In this document: positions 9,511 through 23,214 of the stretch, in pieces
How the letters are laid out: every line of letters begins with the position of its first letter
Numbering within the stretch: position 1 is the stretch's first letter
From: Marinobacter sp. es.042
GTDB lineage: Bacteria > Pseudomonadota > Gammaproteobacteria > Pseudomonadales > Oleiphilaceae
NCBI RefSeq assembly: GCF_900188315.1
Contig: NZ_LT897781.1
Coordinates: forward strand, 2,418,001 to 2,482,000
DNA length: 64,000 bases
Reading direction: 5' to 3'
Program-made: the position numbers and the translations under genes
The notes under the pieces: generated by a model
Told to the model about the DNA's origin: nothing
The model's input: only the letters and a program-made list of their open reading frames with translations
The model's database searches: none

Positions 9511-9587
9511 GTGGTTACTCCTGTTTACCGGTCTTGGTTTACCTGACTATAGACCGGACAGAAGATCGCTTCCAGAGGAATTCTTGA

Positions 9588-9596
9588 GGGGGGGGG
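9588..9596. repeat. Nine-base G homopolymer upstream of the PilZ gene
   Basis: A run of nine G (plus strand) lies 78-86 nt upstream of the PilZ start, within the likely promoter/leader region. Runs of this length are prone to slippage. No clear promoter elements flank it. Confidence 0.7.
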
Positions 9597-9604
9597 CTTC
9601 GGTT

Positions 9605-9640
9605 GTCGGATTACGGCGCGCGTTGCGCGCCTAATCCGAC
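9605..9640. repeat. Short GC-rich inverted repeat of the GTCGGATTA type
   Basis: GTCGGATTA and TAATCCGAC arms, extended by GCGCGC on both sides of a GTT centre, form a near-perfect 16-bp stem with one extra base on the left. Inverted repeats starting GTCGGATTA are common dispersed intergenic elements in proteobacteria. Single copy in this window. Confidence 0.75.
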
Positions 9641-9677
9641 CTACAGGACTGCAAAGATTTATCTCCATCGCCTGATC

Positions 9678-9784
9678 GGGTCGTTCTGGGAGCCTTTCCA
9701 AAAATGTCGGAGGCCAGGGATGGCCGGAGACAAGCCACATGGACGTGCTCGGAGCGGTTTTTGGAAAGGCTCCCAGAACGACCC
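9678..9784 (+). repeat. Inverted-arm element, copy B (structured core on plus strand)
   Basis: Perfect 27-bp arms at 9678-9704 and 9758-9784 enclose a 53-nt core. Hairpin 1 (9712-9725) is GGCC, loop AGGGAT, GGCC; hairpin 2 (9736-9747) is CAC, loop ATGGAC, GTG. Compared with copies A and C the stems differ but remain complementary. The element lies between the hemE stop and the PilZ start, both on the minus strand, so the GGA-bearing strand is antisense to them. On the minus strand it would form a strong hairpin in the hemE 3' region. Confidence 0.85.
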
Positions 9785-9826
9785 AGCCCGCCAGATCAGC
9801 AGGCTAGGAGAGACATGGCTCCTAAA

Positions 9827-10891
9827 TCAGCGGTGATACTCCGGGCTGAGTTCAACCACAGCCTCAATGAACGCCTTGGCATGCTCCGGATCCACATCCG
9901 GCGTAATCCCGTGACCAAGGTTAAATATGTGCCCATTGCCGGAACCGAAGCGCTTGAGGATATCAGCCACTTCCTGCCGGATCCGCTCAGGCGGCGCATA
10001 AAGCATTGCCGGATCCATGTTGCCCTGAAGGGCCACTCGACCACCAATGCGGGCCCGGGCATTACCGATATCGGTAGTCCAGTCCAGACCAACGGCATCC
10101 GCACCGGAATCGGCAATGGATTCCAGCCACTGACCGCCATTCTTGGTAAACAGGATCACTGGCACCCGGCGACCATCGCTCTCGCGAATCAGGCCGTCAA
10201 CGATCTTCTTCATGTAGCGGAGCGAGAACTCTTCGTACGCCCAGCTGCTCAAAACGCCGCCCCAGGTATCGAAAATCTGTACAGCCTGGGCACCGGCCTT
10301 GATCTGGCCGTTGAGGTAATCAATGACCGCATCCGCCAGATGGTCCAGCAAGCGGTGCATAACCTCCGGCTGACCGTACATGAGCTTCTTGGCCTCCCGA
10401 AAATCCTTGGACGAGCCACCCTCAATCATGTAAGTCGCCAGCGTCCAGGGGCTGCCGGAGAAACCGATCAGGGGAACGCTGCCGTTCAGGGCACCCCTGA
10501 TGGTAGAAACCGCGTTCATAACGTAGTCCAGATCCACCTCAGCGTTGATCTTCGGCAGAGCCGCAACATCGGCTTCGGAGCGGATCGTATTCCGGAATTT
10601 CGGGCCTTCACCGGTCTCGAAGTACAGGCCGAGACCCAGAGCGTCCGGAATCGTCAGGATGTCTGAAAACAGGATCGCCGCGTCCAGTGGGAAACGTTCC
10701 AGAGGCTGCAGAGTTACCTCGCAGGCCAACGGCGTGTTCTTGCACAGGCTGAGAAAGTCGCCGGCTTTTGCCCTGGTCGCGCGGTACTCCGGCAGGTATC
10801 GCCCTGCCTGTCGCATCATCCAAACCGGTGTCCGGTCCACGGGCTGGCGCATCAGGGCGCGCAGGAAACGATCATTCTTCAGCTCGGTCAT
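9827..10891 (-). CDS. hemE: Uroporphyrinogen decarboxylase
   Basis: Removes four acetate carboxyls from uroporphyrinogen III to give coproporphyrinogen III in haem synthesis. The 354-residue product is full length, with the signature [14 protein letters not shown] near residues 24-37 and the second signature [17 protein letters not shown] near 143. It follows gltD after a terminator at 10960-10996, so it probably has its own promoter in 10892-10959. Placement beside gltBD matches Pseudomonas. Confidence 0.98.
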   Translation of the reverse strand: MTELKNDRFLRALMRQPVDRTPVWMMRQAGRYLPEYRATRAKAGDFLSLCKNTPLACEVTLQPLERFPLDAAILFSDILTIPDALGLGLYFETGEGPKFRNTIRSEADVAALPKINAEVDLDYVMNAVSTIRGALNGSVPLIGFSGSPWTLATYMIEGGSSKDFREAKKLMYGQPEVMHRLLDHLADAVIDYLNGQIKAGAQAVQIFDTWGGVLSSWAYEEFSLRYMKKIVDGLIRESDGRRVPVILFTKNGGQWLESIADSGADAVGLDWTTDIGNARARIGGRVALQGNMDPAMLYAPPERIRQEVADILKRFGSGNGHIFNLGHGITPDVDPEHAKAFIEAVVELSPEYHR

Positions 10892-10959
10892 AGGAAATCC
10901 AGCGTGTTCTGTACAAAGGGGAAAATTGGGTGGAGGCCATAATACCCGGTTTGCGGGAA

Positions 10960-10996
10960 TAAAAAAGGGCGGCTTTCCCTTAGGAAACCGCCCTTC
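10960..10996 (-). terminator. Rho-independent terminator of gltBD
   Basis: Stem AAGGGCGG/CCGCCCTT continued by TTTCC/GGAAA around a 4-nt loop, followed on the minus strand by six T. It begins 22 nt past the gltD stop. Confidence 0.93.
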
Positions 10997-11017
10997 TGAT
11001 CAGGATCAACCGTGCAA

Positions 11018-12508
<1,491 letters not shown>

Positions 12509-15500
12509 TTATTCCGGACGCGCCCGGGTGCTGGCCAGCAGACTGCGCAGATTCGCAGCCTTGGGTTTCACCAGCCAGAAGCGGCCAATGTAGTCGTCGA
12601 AATTCTCAAGAATGTGCTCTGCCCACTCACTGCCGGTTTCCGAGATGTGCTCCCGGATAACACCACGCAGGTGATTGCGGTAGGACTCCATGTCCTCGCT
12701 GGAAATCCGCTGAATTTCCACCAGCTCGTGGTTGTATTTGTCCACGAACGTGTTGTTGATATCCATGACGTAAGCAAAGCCACCGGTCATACCAGCACCG
12801 AAGTTGTGGCCAGTAGAGCCCAGCACCGTCACCAGACCACCGGTCATGTATTCACAGCAATGGTCTCCGGCGCCTTCCACAACGGCATGGGCACCGGAAT
12901 TACGAACTGCAAATCGCTCACCCGCGGTTCCGGCAGCAAAGAGTTTGCCGCCGGTTGCGCCGTAGAGACAGGTATTGCCGACGATAGAGGTTTCCTGGGT
13001 CTTGAACGCGCTGCCGCGGGGCGGCTTCACAACCAGCTTGCCACCGGTCATGCCCTTACCGACGTAGTCGTTGGCATCCCCTTCAAGGATCAGGTTGAGA
13101 CCACCAACGTTCCAGACACCAAAACTCTGGCCAGCGGTACCGGTCAGGTCCAGGGTGATCGGTGCATCCACCATACCCTGGTTACCATGGATCTGGGCGA
13201 TTTCGCCAGAGAGGCGGGCGCCAATAGAGCGATCACAGTTGGTGACCCGATAGGACCAGGCGCCTCCACTCTTATCTTTGATCGCCGCCGCGGTATCCCG
13301 AACCATCTGTTCCGCGAGCCTGCCCTCATCGAACGGGTGATTCCGTTCGACCTGACAGGTCTGCGGCTTGTCCGCAGGAATATGGTCGTTAGACAGCAGG
13401 CGACTCAGATCCAGCTTCTTCTGACGCTCGGTATCACCGGGCAGGCGCTCCAGAAGGTCAACGCGACCCACAAGCTCTTCCAGGGTACGCACACCCAGTT
13501 TGGCCATCCACTCCCGGGTCTCCTCGGCCACGAAGCGGAAGAAATTCATCGCCATTTCTACCGTGCCCTTGAAGTGCTCTTCACGGAGGTGGTCGTTCTG
13601 GGTAGCCACACCGGTCGCGCAGTTATTCAGGTGACAGATACGCAGGTATTTGCAGCCCAGCGCCACCATCGGTGTGGTACCGAAACCGAAGCTCTCAGCA
13701 CCAAGGATCGCGCCTTTTACCACGTCCAGACCTGTTTTCAGACCGCCATCAGTCTGCAGGCGAATCTTGCCACGCAGGTCATTGGCTCGCAGCGCCTGCT
13801 GGGTTTCGGTCAGCCCCAGCTCCCAGGGAGAACCGGCGTAGCGGATCGACGTCAGCGGGCTCGCCGCTGTACCGCCATCGTAACCGGACACCGTGATCAG
13901 GTCGGCGTACGCCTTGGCCACACCTGCGGCAATCGTACCGACGCCGGGCTCAGAGACCAGCTTCACAGACACCAGAGCCTGCGGATTGACCTGTTTGAGG
14001 TCGAAAATCAGCTGGGCCAGATCCTCGATGGAATAGATATCGTGATGCGGCGGCGGTGAAATCAGCGTTACGCCCGGGACCGAATAACGCAGGCGGGCGA
14101 TCAGTTCGTTGACCTTGCCACCGGGCAACTGGCCGCCTTCGCCCGGCTTGGCACCCTGGGCCACCTTGATCTGCATGACATCCGCACTACGCAGGTATTC
14201 GGCTGTAACACCGAAGCGACCGGACGCAATCTGTTTGATTTTCGAGCGTTTTTCAGTGCCGTAGCGAGCAGGATCTTCACCGCCCTCGCCCGAATTGGAC
14301 CGGCTGCCCAGGGTATTCATGGCCACCGCCAAGGCTTCGTGGGCCTCGGGTGACAGGGCACCAAGTGACATACCGGCCGAATCAAAGCGGGGGAAGATGT
14401 TTTCAACCGGCTCTACTTCCGAAATATCAATCGGCTTGATGTCTTTCCGGAAGACAAGAAGGTCACGGAGCGTCGCAACCGGACGCTCGTTAACCAGACC
14501 CGCGTATTCCTTGTAGTGGCCATAGTCGCCGCTGGTGACCGCCTCCTGGAGCTTACCGACCACATCCGGGTTAAAGGCATGATACTCCTGGCCATGGACG
14601 TACTTCAGAAGACCGCCCTGAATGATGGGCTTGCGCGGCTTCCAGGCCACGGACGCCAATTGCTCCTGATCCTGCTGGAAATCGAAGAACCCGGCGCCCT
14701 GGATTCGGCTGGGCACACCCTTGAAGCACAGGTCAACGACATCATCGGCCAGACCGACTGCTTCAAACAGCTGGGCGCCACGATAGGAAGTGATGGTGGA
14801 AATCCCCATCTTCGACAGTATCTTCAGCAACCCTTTGTTGATGCCCTTCCGGTAGTTATTCTTGGCATCGATCGGATCCATCAGCAGTTCGCCGGTACGG
14901 ATCAGGTCGTTCAGAACCTGGTAAGCCAGGTACGGATAGACCGCTGTTGCACCAAAACCGAAGAGCACGGCGAAATGATGAGGATCGCGAGCCCAACCGG
15001 TTTCAACAACGATGTTGGAATCGCAGCGCAGTCCTTTCTTGACCAGATGGTGGTGGACCGCACCGGTTGCCATCAGGGCATTGACCGGCAGTTCACCTTC
15101 CTTCAGATCTTTGTCGGTGAGAATCAGCAGCACCTTACCATCCCGGACGGCCTGTTCCGCTTCCTCACAAACCTGGCGAATCGCCTGCTCCAATCCCTGT
15201 TCCGGGCGGTAGCTCATGGAAATACGCGCGACCTCGAAACCCGGGCGCTCATTGTTGGCAATCTTGAGGAACTTGGCAGGCGACAGAACCGGTGTCGTCA
15301 GAATAATGCGGTCTGCGTGATCGGCGGTTTCCTCGAATACGTTGCGCTCGGCACCCAGACAGGTCTCCAGGGACATGACAATCGACTCACGCAACGGGTC
15401 AATCGCCGGGTTGGTCACCTGGGCGAACTTCTGACGGAAGTAGTCCGCCACGTGGCGTACCTTGCTCGAGAGCACGGCCATCGGGGTATCGTCGCCCATG

Positions 15501-16957
15501 GATCCAACCGCTTCCTGGCCGTTCTCCGCAAGCGGACGCAGTACCTGGTCACGCTCTTCGAAAGAGACCATGAACATCTTCTGGTGCACCAGAAGCTCGT
15601 CGGAATCCATCAGCCTGAAATCCGGGGTGTCCTGATTCAGAGTGGTCTCGACGCGGAGAGCGTTTTCCCGCAGCCAGCGCTTGTAGGGCTGAGCGGTCTT
15701 GAGACGCTGATCAATGTCCTTAGTGTGCAGGACTTCACCGGACTCTGTGTCGATCGCCAGCATCTGACCCGGTCCGACACGGCCTTTGGCTACCACATCG
15801 TCCGGCTGATAACCGTAAGTTCCGATCTCTGAGGCCAGCGTGATGAAATCATCCTTGGTGATGACCCACCGGGCCGGGCGCAGACCATTCCTGTCGAGCA
15901 TACAGACGGCATAGCGGCCGTCCGACATGACCAGACCGGCAGGACCATCCCAGGGCTCCATGTGCATGGAGTTGTACTCGTAAAACGCACGCAGCTCTGA
16001 ATCCATGCTATCGACATTCTGCCAGGCTGGCGGAATCATCATGCGGACCGCGCGGAACAGGTCAACACCGCCGGCAAGCAGCACTTCCAGCATGTTGTCC
16101 ATGCTTGAAGAGTCAGAACCGGTGAGGTTCACCAGAGGCTGCAGGGTCTGCAGATCCGGCAATTCCGGAGAGCTGAACTTGGCGGCCCGGGCGATGGCCC
16201 AGTTACGGTTGCCGTCAATGGTGTTGATCTCACCGTTGTGAGCCAGATACCGGAACGGCTGGGCCAGCGGCCAGCGTGGCATGGTGTTGGTGGAGAACCG
16301 CTGATGGAAAACACAGATGGCGGTCTCGAGATCGGGGTCACCCAGATCCTTGTAGAAGTTGGCCAGATCTGCCGGCATCATCAGGCCCTTATAGGCCAGT
16401 GTGCGGTGTGACAGGCTGCAGATGTAGAACTCGGAATCGTCGGCCATATCGCTTTCGGCGTGGCGACGGCCCACGAACAGACTGATCGCAAAATCACGCT
16501 CCGACTTGCCACCAGGCACCACGAAGACCTGCTCGATACGGGGCAGACAATCAAGCGCCATGGGGCCGAGACAGCTGTCATCGACCGGCACTTCGCGCCA
16601 GCCGAGAATCTCCAGGCCCTGCTCGGTCAACCGTTTCTCGATGGCCGCACGACCAGCCGAGGCCTTGGCTTCGTCGGGGTTCAGGAAGACTTGGCCGACA
16701 GCAAAAAGATCACCCGGCTCCTTGCCAAACGCTGCCTTGGCGGCTTTTTTCAGAAAGCCATCCGGGCTCTGGATCAGAAGGCCACAACCATCGCCGGTCT
16801 TTCCGTCTGCAGCGATACCACCTCGGTGGGTCATGCAGGTCAGAGACTCGATGGCAGTTTGCAACAACTTGTGGCTGGCCTCGCCCTTCATGTGGGCAAT
16901 CAGACCGAATCCGCAGTTGTCCCTGAATTCATCGGGATGATACAAACCTGTCATCAT
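12509..16957 (-). CDS. gltB: Glutamate synthase, large subunit
   Basis: Makes two glutamates from glutamine and 2-oxoglutarate. At 1482 residues it is full length: class II glutaminase first, with the catalytic cysteine in [11 protein letters not shown] exposed after removal of a short propeptide (Cys15 of the longer reading), then the central and FMN/2-oxoglutarate domains ([20 protein letters not shown] near residue 900) and the C-terminal beta-helix with glycine-rich repeats. Two adjacent ATG codons (16957 and 16954) are possible starts. A promoter is seen at 17052-17080. Operon with gltD. Confidence 0.98.
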   Translation of the reverse strand: MMTGLYHPDEFRDNCGFGLIAHMKGEASHKLLQTAIESLTCMTHRGGIAADGKTGDGCGLLIQSPDGFLKKAAKAAFGKEPGDLFAVGQVFLNPDEAKASAGRAAIEKRLTEQGLEILGWREVPVDDSCLGPMALDCLPRIEQVFVVPGGKSERDFAISLFVGRRHAESDMADDSEFYICSLSHRTLAYKGLMMPADLANFYKDLGDPDLETAICVFHQRFSTNTMPRWPLAQPFRYLAHNGEINTIDGNRNWAIARAAKFSSPELPDLQTLQPLVNLTGSDSSSMDNMLEVLLAGGVDLFRAVRMMIPPAWQNVDSMDSELRAFYEYNSMHMEPWDGPAGLVMSDGRYAVCMLDRNGLRPARWVITKDDFITLASEIGTYGYQPDDVVAKGRVGPGQMLAIDTESGEVLHTKDIDQRLKTAQPYKRWLRENALRVETTLNQDTPDFRLMDSDELLVHQKMFMVSFEERDQVLRPLAENGQEAVGSMGDDTPMAVLSSKVRHVADYFRQKFAQVTNPAIDPLRESIVMSLETCLGAERNVFEETADHADRIILTTPVLSPAKFLKIANNERPGFEVARISMSYRPEQGLEQAIRQVCEEAEQAVRDGKVLLILTDKDLKEGELPVNALMATGAVHHHLVKKGLRCDSNIVVETGWARDPHHFAVLFGFGATAVYPYLAYQVLNDLIRTGELLMDPIDAKNNYRKGINKGLLKILSKMGISTITSYRGAQLFEAVGLADDVVDLCFKGVPSRIQGAGFFDFQQDQEQLASVAWKPRKPIIQGGLLKYVHGQEYHAFNPDVVGKLQEAVTSGDYGHYKEYAGLVNERPVATLRDLLVFRKDIKPIDISEVEPVENIFPRFDSAGMSLGALSPEAHEALAVAMNTLGSRSNSGEGGEDPARYGTEKRSKIKQIASGRFGVTAEYLRSADVMQIKVAQGAKPGEGGQLPGGKVNELIARLRYSVPGVTLISPPPHHDIYSIEDLAQLIFDLKQVNPQALVSVKLVSEPGVGTIAAGVAKAYADLITVSGYDGGTAASPLTSIRYAGSPWELGLTETQQALRANDLRGKIRLQTDGGLKTGLDVVKGAILGAESFGFGTTPMVALGCKYLRICHLNNCATGVATQNDHLREEHFKGTVEMAMNFFRFVAEETREWMAKLGVRTLEELVGRVDLLERLPGDTERQKKLDLSRLLSNDHIPADKPQTCQVERNHPFDEGRLAEQMVRDTAAAIKDKSGGAWSYRVTNCDRSIGARLSGEIAQIHGNQGMVDAPITLDLTGTAGQSFGVWNVGGLNLILEGDANDYVGKGMTGGKLVVKPPRGSAFKTQETSIVGNTCLYGATGGKLFAAGTAGERFAVRNSGAHAVVEGAGDHCCEYMTGGLVTVLGSTGHNFGAGMTGGFAYVMDINNTFVDKYNHELVEIQRISSEDMESYRNHLRGVIREHISETGSEWAEHILENFDDYIGRFWLVKPKAANLRSLLASTRARPE

Positions 16958-17051
16958 AAGCGTTCTCTCGCGTAGAAATGCTTTTCAATCAAAGAGTTAA
17001 TTGGCGCACAGCCAAACAACCACCCTTCGACACTGAAAATGGGGGCTGGCT

Positions 17052-17080
17052 ATTTTACACACGTAGAAATACGTACTCAA
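17052..17080 (-). promoter_or_regulatory. Sigma-70-type promoter for gltBD with a palindrome in the spacer
   Basis: On the minus strand TTGAGT (17075-17080) and TAAAAT (17052-17057) are separated by 17 nt, giving a leader of about 90 nt before gltB. The spacer contains the perfect inverted repeat ACGTA-GAAA-TACGT (17061-17074), well placed for a repressor or activator. The regulator is unknown. Confidence 0.6.
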
Positions 17081-17168
17081 ATCGGCGTGACGTTATTGTG
17101 GGAAGCCGAAACCGGGATTACCAGTCGACAAGGTTATGGAACAACGAGTTAGCGCCGAAACAGCGGCG

Positions 17169-18686
<1,518 letters not shown>

Positions 18687-18741
18687 GAGTCTTCCTTGTC
18701 TTCTGGTCCGCTACCAAATCATTGATGCCTTCGGGCCGTCA

Positions 18742-19836
18742 TCATGTCGAGCTGCAAAAACGTGTAAAGGTGAGAGCAAGGTTTTCAGGACTCGCTTCGG
18801 ATGTGACCACGGCGTCTCCAACCGAACGAAGCAGGACCAGCCTCAAAAGGCCATCCACGTTCTTCTTGTCGACAGCCATCAGACCCATAAAGTCATCGGC
18901 CGTCATTGCAACCGGGGGCTTATCCGGTAAACCGGCCCGGAGGATCAGTCGGTTTATACGATCACAATCGTCACGGCTGATCATCCCTTCAAGCGCGGAT
19001 AATTCGGCGGCCATCAGCATACCGGTGCCTACTGCTTCCCCGTGCAGCCAGTTGCCGTAACCGGCATAGGTTTCGATCGCGTGGCCGAAGGTGTGACCAA
19101 GATTCAGAATCGCCCTGAGGCCACCTTCGCGCTCGTCGAGTGCAACAATTTCGGCCTTGCAAGCGCAGGACCTGAAGATGGCTTCTGCCAGCGCCTCCGG
19201 ATCAAGACTGACCAATGCATCCATGTGCTCTTCAAGCCAGCCAAGAAAGCCCTGATCCCGGATCAGCCCATATTTGATAACTTCCGCCAGCCCCGCTGAC
19301 ACCTCTCTGGCGGGCAAAGTCTGTAGACTTGCCGTGTCTATCAACACCGCTTGCGGCTGATGGAAAGCCCCAATCATGTTCTTGCCAAGCGGGTGATTGA
19401 TGCCGGTTTTCCCACCTACAGAAGAGTCGACCTGGGAAAGCAGCGTCGTTGGAATCTGGATGAACGGCACACCACGTTGATAACAGGCTGCTGCAAAACC
19501 AGCCATATCCCCGACCACACCTCCACCGAGGGCAACCAGAGTGGTTTTTCGGGTGTGGCGATGTTCAAGGAGACCGTCAAAGATGCTGTTAAGAGTCTGC
19601 CAATCCTTGAACTTCTCGCCATCCGGAAGTACGACGGTATCAACCCGCTTCCCCGGAAAGCAGGCTTTCGCCCGCTCAAGATAGAGTGGTGCCACAGTCT
19701 CATTGGTAACGATCATGACCTGCGCCCCGGAAACAAAAGCTGACAGATCCTGAGTGCCGAGAAGACCCTCACCGATAAATATGGGGTAGCTGCGTTCACC
19801 GAGCTCTACCGAGAGCTCCCGATACCGATTAGACAT
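18742..19836 (-). CDS. aroB: 3-dehydroquinate synthase
   Basis: Second enzyme of the shikimate pathway; NAD- and metal-dependent cyclisation of DAHP. The 364-residue protein shows the nucleotide-binding [19 protein letters not shown] near residue 104, [18 protein letters not shown] near 131 and the metal-site histidines in [12 protein letters not shown] near 243. It overlaps aroK by 8 nt and precedes damX by 55 nt, forming the conserved aroK-aroB-damX unit. Confidence 0.98.
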   Translation of the reverse strand: MSNRYRELSVELGERSYPIFIGEGLLGTQDLSAFVSGAQVMIVTNETVAPLYLERAKACFPGKRVDTVVLPDGEKFKDWQTLNSIFDGLLEHRHTRKTTLVALGGGVVGDMAGFAAACYQRGVPFIQIPTTLLSQVDSSVGGKTGINHPLGKNMIGAFHQPQAVLIDTASLQTLPAREVSAGLAEVIKYGLIRDQGFLGWLEEHMDALVSLDPEALAEAIFRSCACKAEIVALDEREGGLRAILNLGHTFGHAIETYAGYGNWLHGEAVGTGMLMAAELSALEGMISRDDCDRINRLILRAGLPDKPPVAMTADDFMGLMAVDKKNVDGLLRLVLLRSVGDAVVTSEASPENLALTFTRFCSST

Positions 19837-20395
19837 GGTTGCGACCTTCCTTACGTATCTGCCTTTTGTGACGCGGCGTTTTCGGGTTCAGCCGATTGAC
19901 CAGCTGACGCACCACCAGCCGGGGACTCTTTCTGTCCGTGAACATGATGATGTCCGCGAGACCTGAATACAGCGGATCGCGGATTGAGAAAAGTTTCCGC
20001 AAGACCGCCTCAGGGTCGTCGTTCTGTAGCAAAGGCCGATTGCGGTCCTTGCGTGTTCGCTCTACCTGCTGCTCTATGGATGTTTTCAGATAGATGACCG
20101 TTGCATCTCTCTTGAGAATCGGGTGGTTTTCCTGGCGCATCACAGCTCCGCCACCAGTAGCCAGCACGGTTCTGTCCTCGTGGGACAACTCGTCCAGCAT
20201 GGCTGTTTCCCGCAAACGGAATCCATCCTCGCCCTCAACATCAAAAATCCACGGAATGTTGGCCCCGCACCGCTCTTCAATGATGCGATCAGAATCAAGA
20301 AAACGATAGCCGAGCTCTTTGGCGAGCATCCGGCCAATCGTGCTTTTCCCTGCTCCCATGGGGCCAACCAGGACAACGCGTTTCGGCAAAGACAT
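19829..20395 (-). CDS. aroK: Shikimate kinase
   Basis: Phosphorylates shikimate at the 3-OH. In the 188-residue protein, Walker [10 protein letters not shown] lies near residues 11-19, the shikimate-binding DSDRIIE near 34 and GGGAVMRQE near 79. The C-terminal tail is basic and a little longer than in the E. coli enzyme. First gene after the pilQ terminator; overlaps aroB. Confidence 0.97.
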   Translation of the reverse strand: MSLPKRVVLVGPMGAGKSTIGRMLAKELGYRFLDSDRIIEERCGANIPWIFDVEGEDGFRLRETAMLDELSHEDRTVLATGGGAVMRQENHPILKRDATVIYLKTSIEQQVERTRKDRNRPLLQNDDPEAVLRKLFSIRDPLYSGLADIIMFTDRKSPRLVVRQLVNRLNPKTPRHKRQIRKEGRNHV

Positions 20396-20487
20396 AACTT
20401 CCGCTCAGTTTGGTTCAGGCGGGTGAGAATATCACAGGGCCCATGATTGCATAAGTTCAGGACCCATCTCGCGTCAATTTCGGGCAC

Positions 20488-20520
20488 AAAAAAGCCGCCG
20501 GTGTTAAGCGGCGGCTTTTT
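20488..20520 (-). terminator. Terminator after pilQ
   Basis: GCCGCCG/CGGCGGC stem with an 8-nt loop flanked by A and T runs on both sides, so it works in both directions on paper. It lies 12 nt past the pilQ stop and ends the pilMNOPQ transcript. Confidence 0.93.
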
Positions 20521-20531
20521 ACCTGCACCAA

Positions 20532-22652
20532 TTAACGAAGCAGATCGTTCCTGATGATCTTCGGTGTAATGAAAATCAACAGCTCGCTGCGCTCGTCAAG
20601 GTGCTCAGTGCGCTTGAAGATACGGCCCAGATAAGGAATGTCTCCAAGGAACGGCGTCTTGGTGGTCTGGGTTGCGACTTCTGATTGGAAGATGCCGCCT
20701 AAAACCACCGTTTCACCATTGCCAACAAGGACCTGTGTCGTAACAGAGTTTGTGTTGATGGACGGAACACCAGCAGTGACTTCGCCCCTTGAGTCCTGAT
20801 TGACTACCAAGTCCATAATGATTTTGTCATCAGGCGTGATTTGAGGTGTCACTTCCAGAGAGAGAACGGCTTCTTTGAACTCTATGTTGGTTGCGCCACT
20901 GGATGTCGCCTCTTGATAAGGAATTTCCTCACCAGATTTGATTGATGCCGTCTGGCGGTCAGCAGTAACAACACGCGGCTGGGAAACGACTTCTGCTTGA
21001 CCATCACTCTCTAGTGCCGATAGCTCAAGATCAACCAGGAAGTCATCGCTGCCCCATCCGATAGCGAAAGACGAGGTTCCTTCACCACTAACGCCGAGAT
21101 CAACCGCAAGAGCTCCAGGGAAAGTAATCGTATTGCTGCTACCTGATGCCGCGTCACGAGCTTCCTGCAAGGAGCCGAGAGACCCCCCAACTGAAAACAC
21201 GTTATCTCCGCTTACATCGTAGGCTGCTCCGCCCCAACGAACGCCAAGGTTCTCAGCCACGTTGGTCTGGGCGCGCACTATCCGGGCTTCGATGGATACC
21301 TGCCGTACCGGCACATCCCATGTAGAGACCAGGCGGCGTATTTCCTCCAGCTTCTCTGCAGTTTCACGAACGCTGATGGTATTCGTGCGAACATCAGAGG
21401 AAACGAAACCACGCTCAGAAATCAGCTCTTCGTCTTCCTTGATCAAAGCAACAACGTCCCCTGCTTTTGCGTAGTTGACCTGAATAATATCCAGTCGAAC
21501 CGGGGCAAGTTCTGCGATCTGCTTATTCGTTTCAAGCTCGAGCTTCTCTCTCGCCGCAATTTCATCAGCTGGTGCTACCAACAACACGTTACCAATCTGA
21601 CGCTTATCAAGACCTTTCGTCTTCAGGATTAGATCAAGCGCCTGATCCCAGGGTACATTCTGAAGTCGCAGAGTGATGCTGCCACCTACAGTGTCACTGG
21701 CCACCAGATTCAGTCCGGTGAAGTCGGCGATCAACTGGAGCACCGAGCGCACTTCGATATCCTGAAAATTCAGGGACAGCTTGTCGCCGGTGTACGGGAA
21801 CTTCTCTTCGCGGCGGGATTCCGCTTCTTCCTGACTCAACTCCTCGACACTGACAGTAAACTGACCGCCAGACTGGTAGGCGATGTAGTCGTAGTTGCCC
21901 TCTGGGGTAATCTCCACAACGGCATTGCCATCTTCCACAAAGGTGTCAATGCGAGTCACCGGCGTGGCGAAATCCGTCACGTCGAGCCGGCGCCGAAGAT
22001 TGGCAGGCACCGCAATACCATTCATCGTGAGACGAATTTTGCCGGCACGCTCTGTCAGGTCGACCGGCGTGCTGGAGCTGCCAAGATCCACAAGCACTCG
22101 GCCCTCGCCGTCTTTGCCGCGACGAAAATCGACCCCTGCAAGAGCATTTGATGGCGCCGAGCTGGTTGTTCCACTGCTCTGAGAGGCGGAGGTTGAGGAG
22201 CTGGCAACAACGCCCTCAGACTGTCCTCCAATCGTCATGATCAAAGAGTTCCCCGAGCGAACTGTGTCGTAGGGCACCAGTTCGACAAGGTTGAAAATCA
22301 ACCGCGTTCGATCCTTGGTCTCCACCACGGTCATGCTCTGGGCGTTACCCGACCCCAGAGGCACGCTTCGGCTATCAAGACCACTGGTCGTATCCCGAAG
22401 ATCCACCGCGATCCGAGCGGGGCGCTCAATGGTGTAACCGGAGGGTTCCGGTGGCGCCCCATCAAATTGCAGTGTCACCTCAAGCCGCTCGCCCGGTAGC
22501 GACGAAAACGACACGTCTTCCAGCGTGACCGCGTTGGCCAGGCTGGATAACAACCCAAAAGCAATCACGCTGACGTATACATTGAGTTTTCTGAACATCG
22601 CTAGCCTCGACCCTAAACTTTTTTGTACGTGCATGTTTCTTTCAACTTTCAT
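20532..22652 (-). CDS. pilQ: Type IV pilus secretin PilQ
   Basis: Outer-membrane secretin through which the pilus fibre exits. The 706-residue precursor has a long signal peptide (cleavage probably after LLSSLANA near residue 41), AMIN domains that bind peptidoglycan (from about 43 and 170), a secretin N-terminal region (KLSLNFQDIEVRSVLQLIADFTG near 287 starts it) and a C-terminal secretin core ending near 700 (ETVVLGGIF and ITPKII). The start at 22652 has AAGGAG 7 nt upstream. Last gene of pilMNOPQ. Confidence 0.97.
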   Translation of the reverse strand: MKVERNMHVQKSLGSRLAMFRKLNVYVSVIAFGLLSSLANAVTLEDVSFSSLPGERLEVTLQFDGAPPEPSGYTIERPARIAVDLRDTTSGLDSRSVPLGSGNAQSMTVVETKDRTRLIFNLVELVPYDTVRSGNSLIMTIGGQSEGVVASSSTSASQSSGTTSSAPSNALAGVDFRRGKDGEGRVLVDLGSSSTPVDLTERAGKIRLTMNGIAVPANLRRRLDVTDFATPVTRIDTFVEDGNAVVEITPEGNYDYIAYQSGGQFTVSVEELSQEEAESRREEKFPYTGDKLSLNFQDIEVRSVLQLIADFTGLNLVASDTVGGSITLRLQNVPWDQALDLILKTKGLDKRQIGNVLLVAPADEIAAREKLELETNKQIAELAPVRLDIIQVNYAKAGDVVALIKEDEELISERGFVSSDVRTNTISVRETAEKLEEIRRLVSTWDVPVRQVSIEARIVRAQTNVAENLGVRWGGAAYDVSGDNVFSVGGSLGSLQEARDAASGSSNTITFPGALAVDLGVSGEGTSSFAIGWGSDDFLVDLELSALESDGQAEVVSQPRVVTADRQTASIKSGEEIPYQEATSSGATNIEFKEAVLSLEVTPQITPDDKIIMDLVVNQDSRGEVTAGVPSINTNSVTTQVLVGNGETVVLGGIFQSEVATQTTKTPFLGDIPYLGRIFKRTEHLDERSELLIFITPKIIRNDLLR

Positions 22653-22663
22653 CCAGCCGCTCC

Positions 22664-23212
22664 TTAGCCTGCGCCCTCTTCCAGGGTCAGGGAGCGAGGA
22701 CGCTCGACCCAGCCACCCCGGCCATTGGGAACGATTTCAATGAGCTCGATTCGGGTTTCACTAACGCCCACAATGCGACCGTAGTTCTGCCCCATGTAAT
22801 TTCCCGTGCGGACTCTATGGATTCCGCCGGTATCGTCTTCAATCAAAGCGAACAAATTGCCCGATGCACCCTGAAGCGTGCCAACCATTTCAAGCGTTTT
22901 CAGGTCAAAATTCTCGAGAACTTCTCTCGGACGATCGAGATCTGGCTCAACGTCAGTGATGGGTTGCTCATCTACCATGGTCAATTGAACGTCAATGGGT
23001 GGCTCGAAGGGCGCGCGACGATCCGAGGCAGAGTAACTGAAGGCCTCGTAAGCCTTGAACTCCGGCAAAGGTTCGACATACCCCCTCGGTTTTGCTCGGG
23101 TCTCAGCCATGAATTGATCAAGATCTGAAAATCCACTGCCCTGGGAACAGGCTGTCAGTAAAGGCACCAGACAAACACCCAGCCAGGCTTTTACTGCATG
23201 CTTTCTCGCCAT
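22664..23212 (-). CDS. pilP: Type IV pilus lipoprotein PilP
   Basis: Periplasmic lipoprotein linking the PilNO inner-membrane complex to PilQ. A lipoprotein signal ends at LLTAC, with the acylated cysteine at residue 22 of 182. The C-terminal part (KTLEMVGTLQGASGNLFALIEDDTG onward) is the HR-like beta domain that contacts the secretin. It sits 2 nt from pilO and 11 nt before pilQ. Confidence 0.96.
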   Translation of the reverse strand: MARKHAVKAWLGVCLVPLLTACSQGSGFSDLDQFMAETRAKPRGYVEPLPEFKAYEAFSYSASDRRAPFEPPIDVQLTMVDEQPITDVEPDLDRPREVLENFDLKTLEMVGTLQGASGNLFALIEDDTGGIHRVRTGNYMGQNYGRIVGVSETRIELIEIVPNGRGGWVERPRSLTLEEGAG

Positions 23213-23214
23213 GC

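Noticed and set aside
9678..9784. Simple rho-independent terminator for hemE
   Set aside because: The 27-bp arms could stop RNA polymerase, but the conserved 53-nt core shared with two other loci and the lack of a T run show it is more than a terminator.
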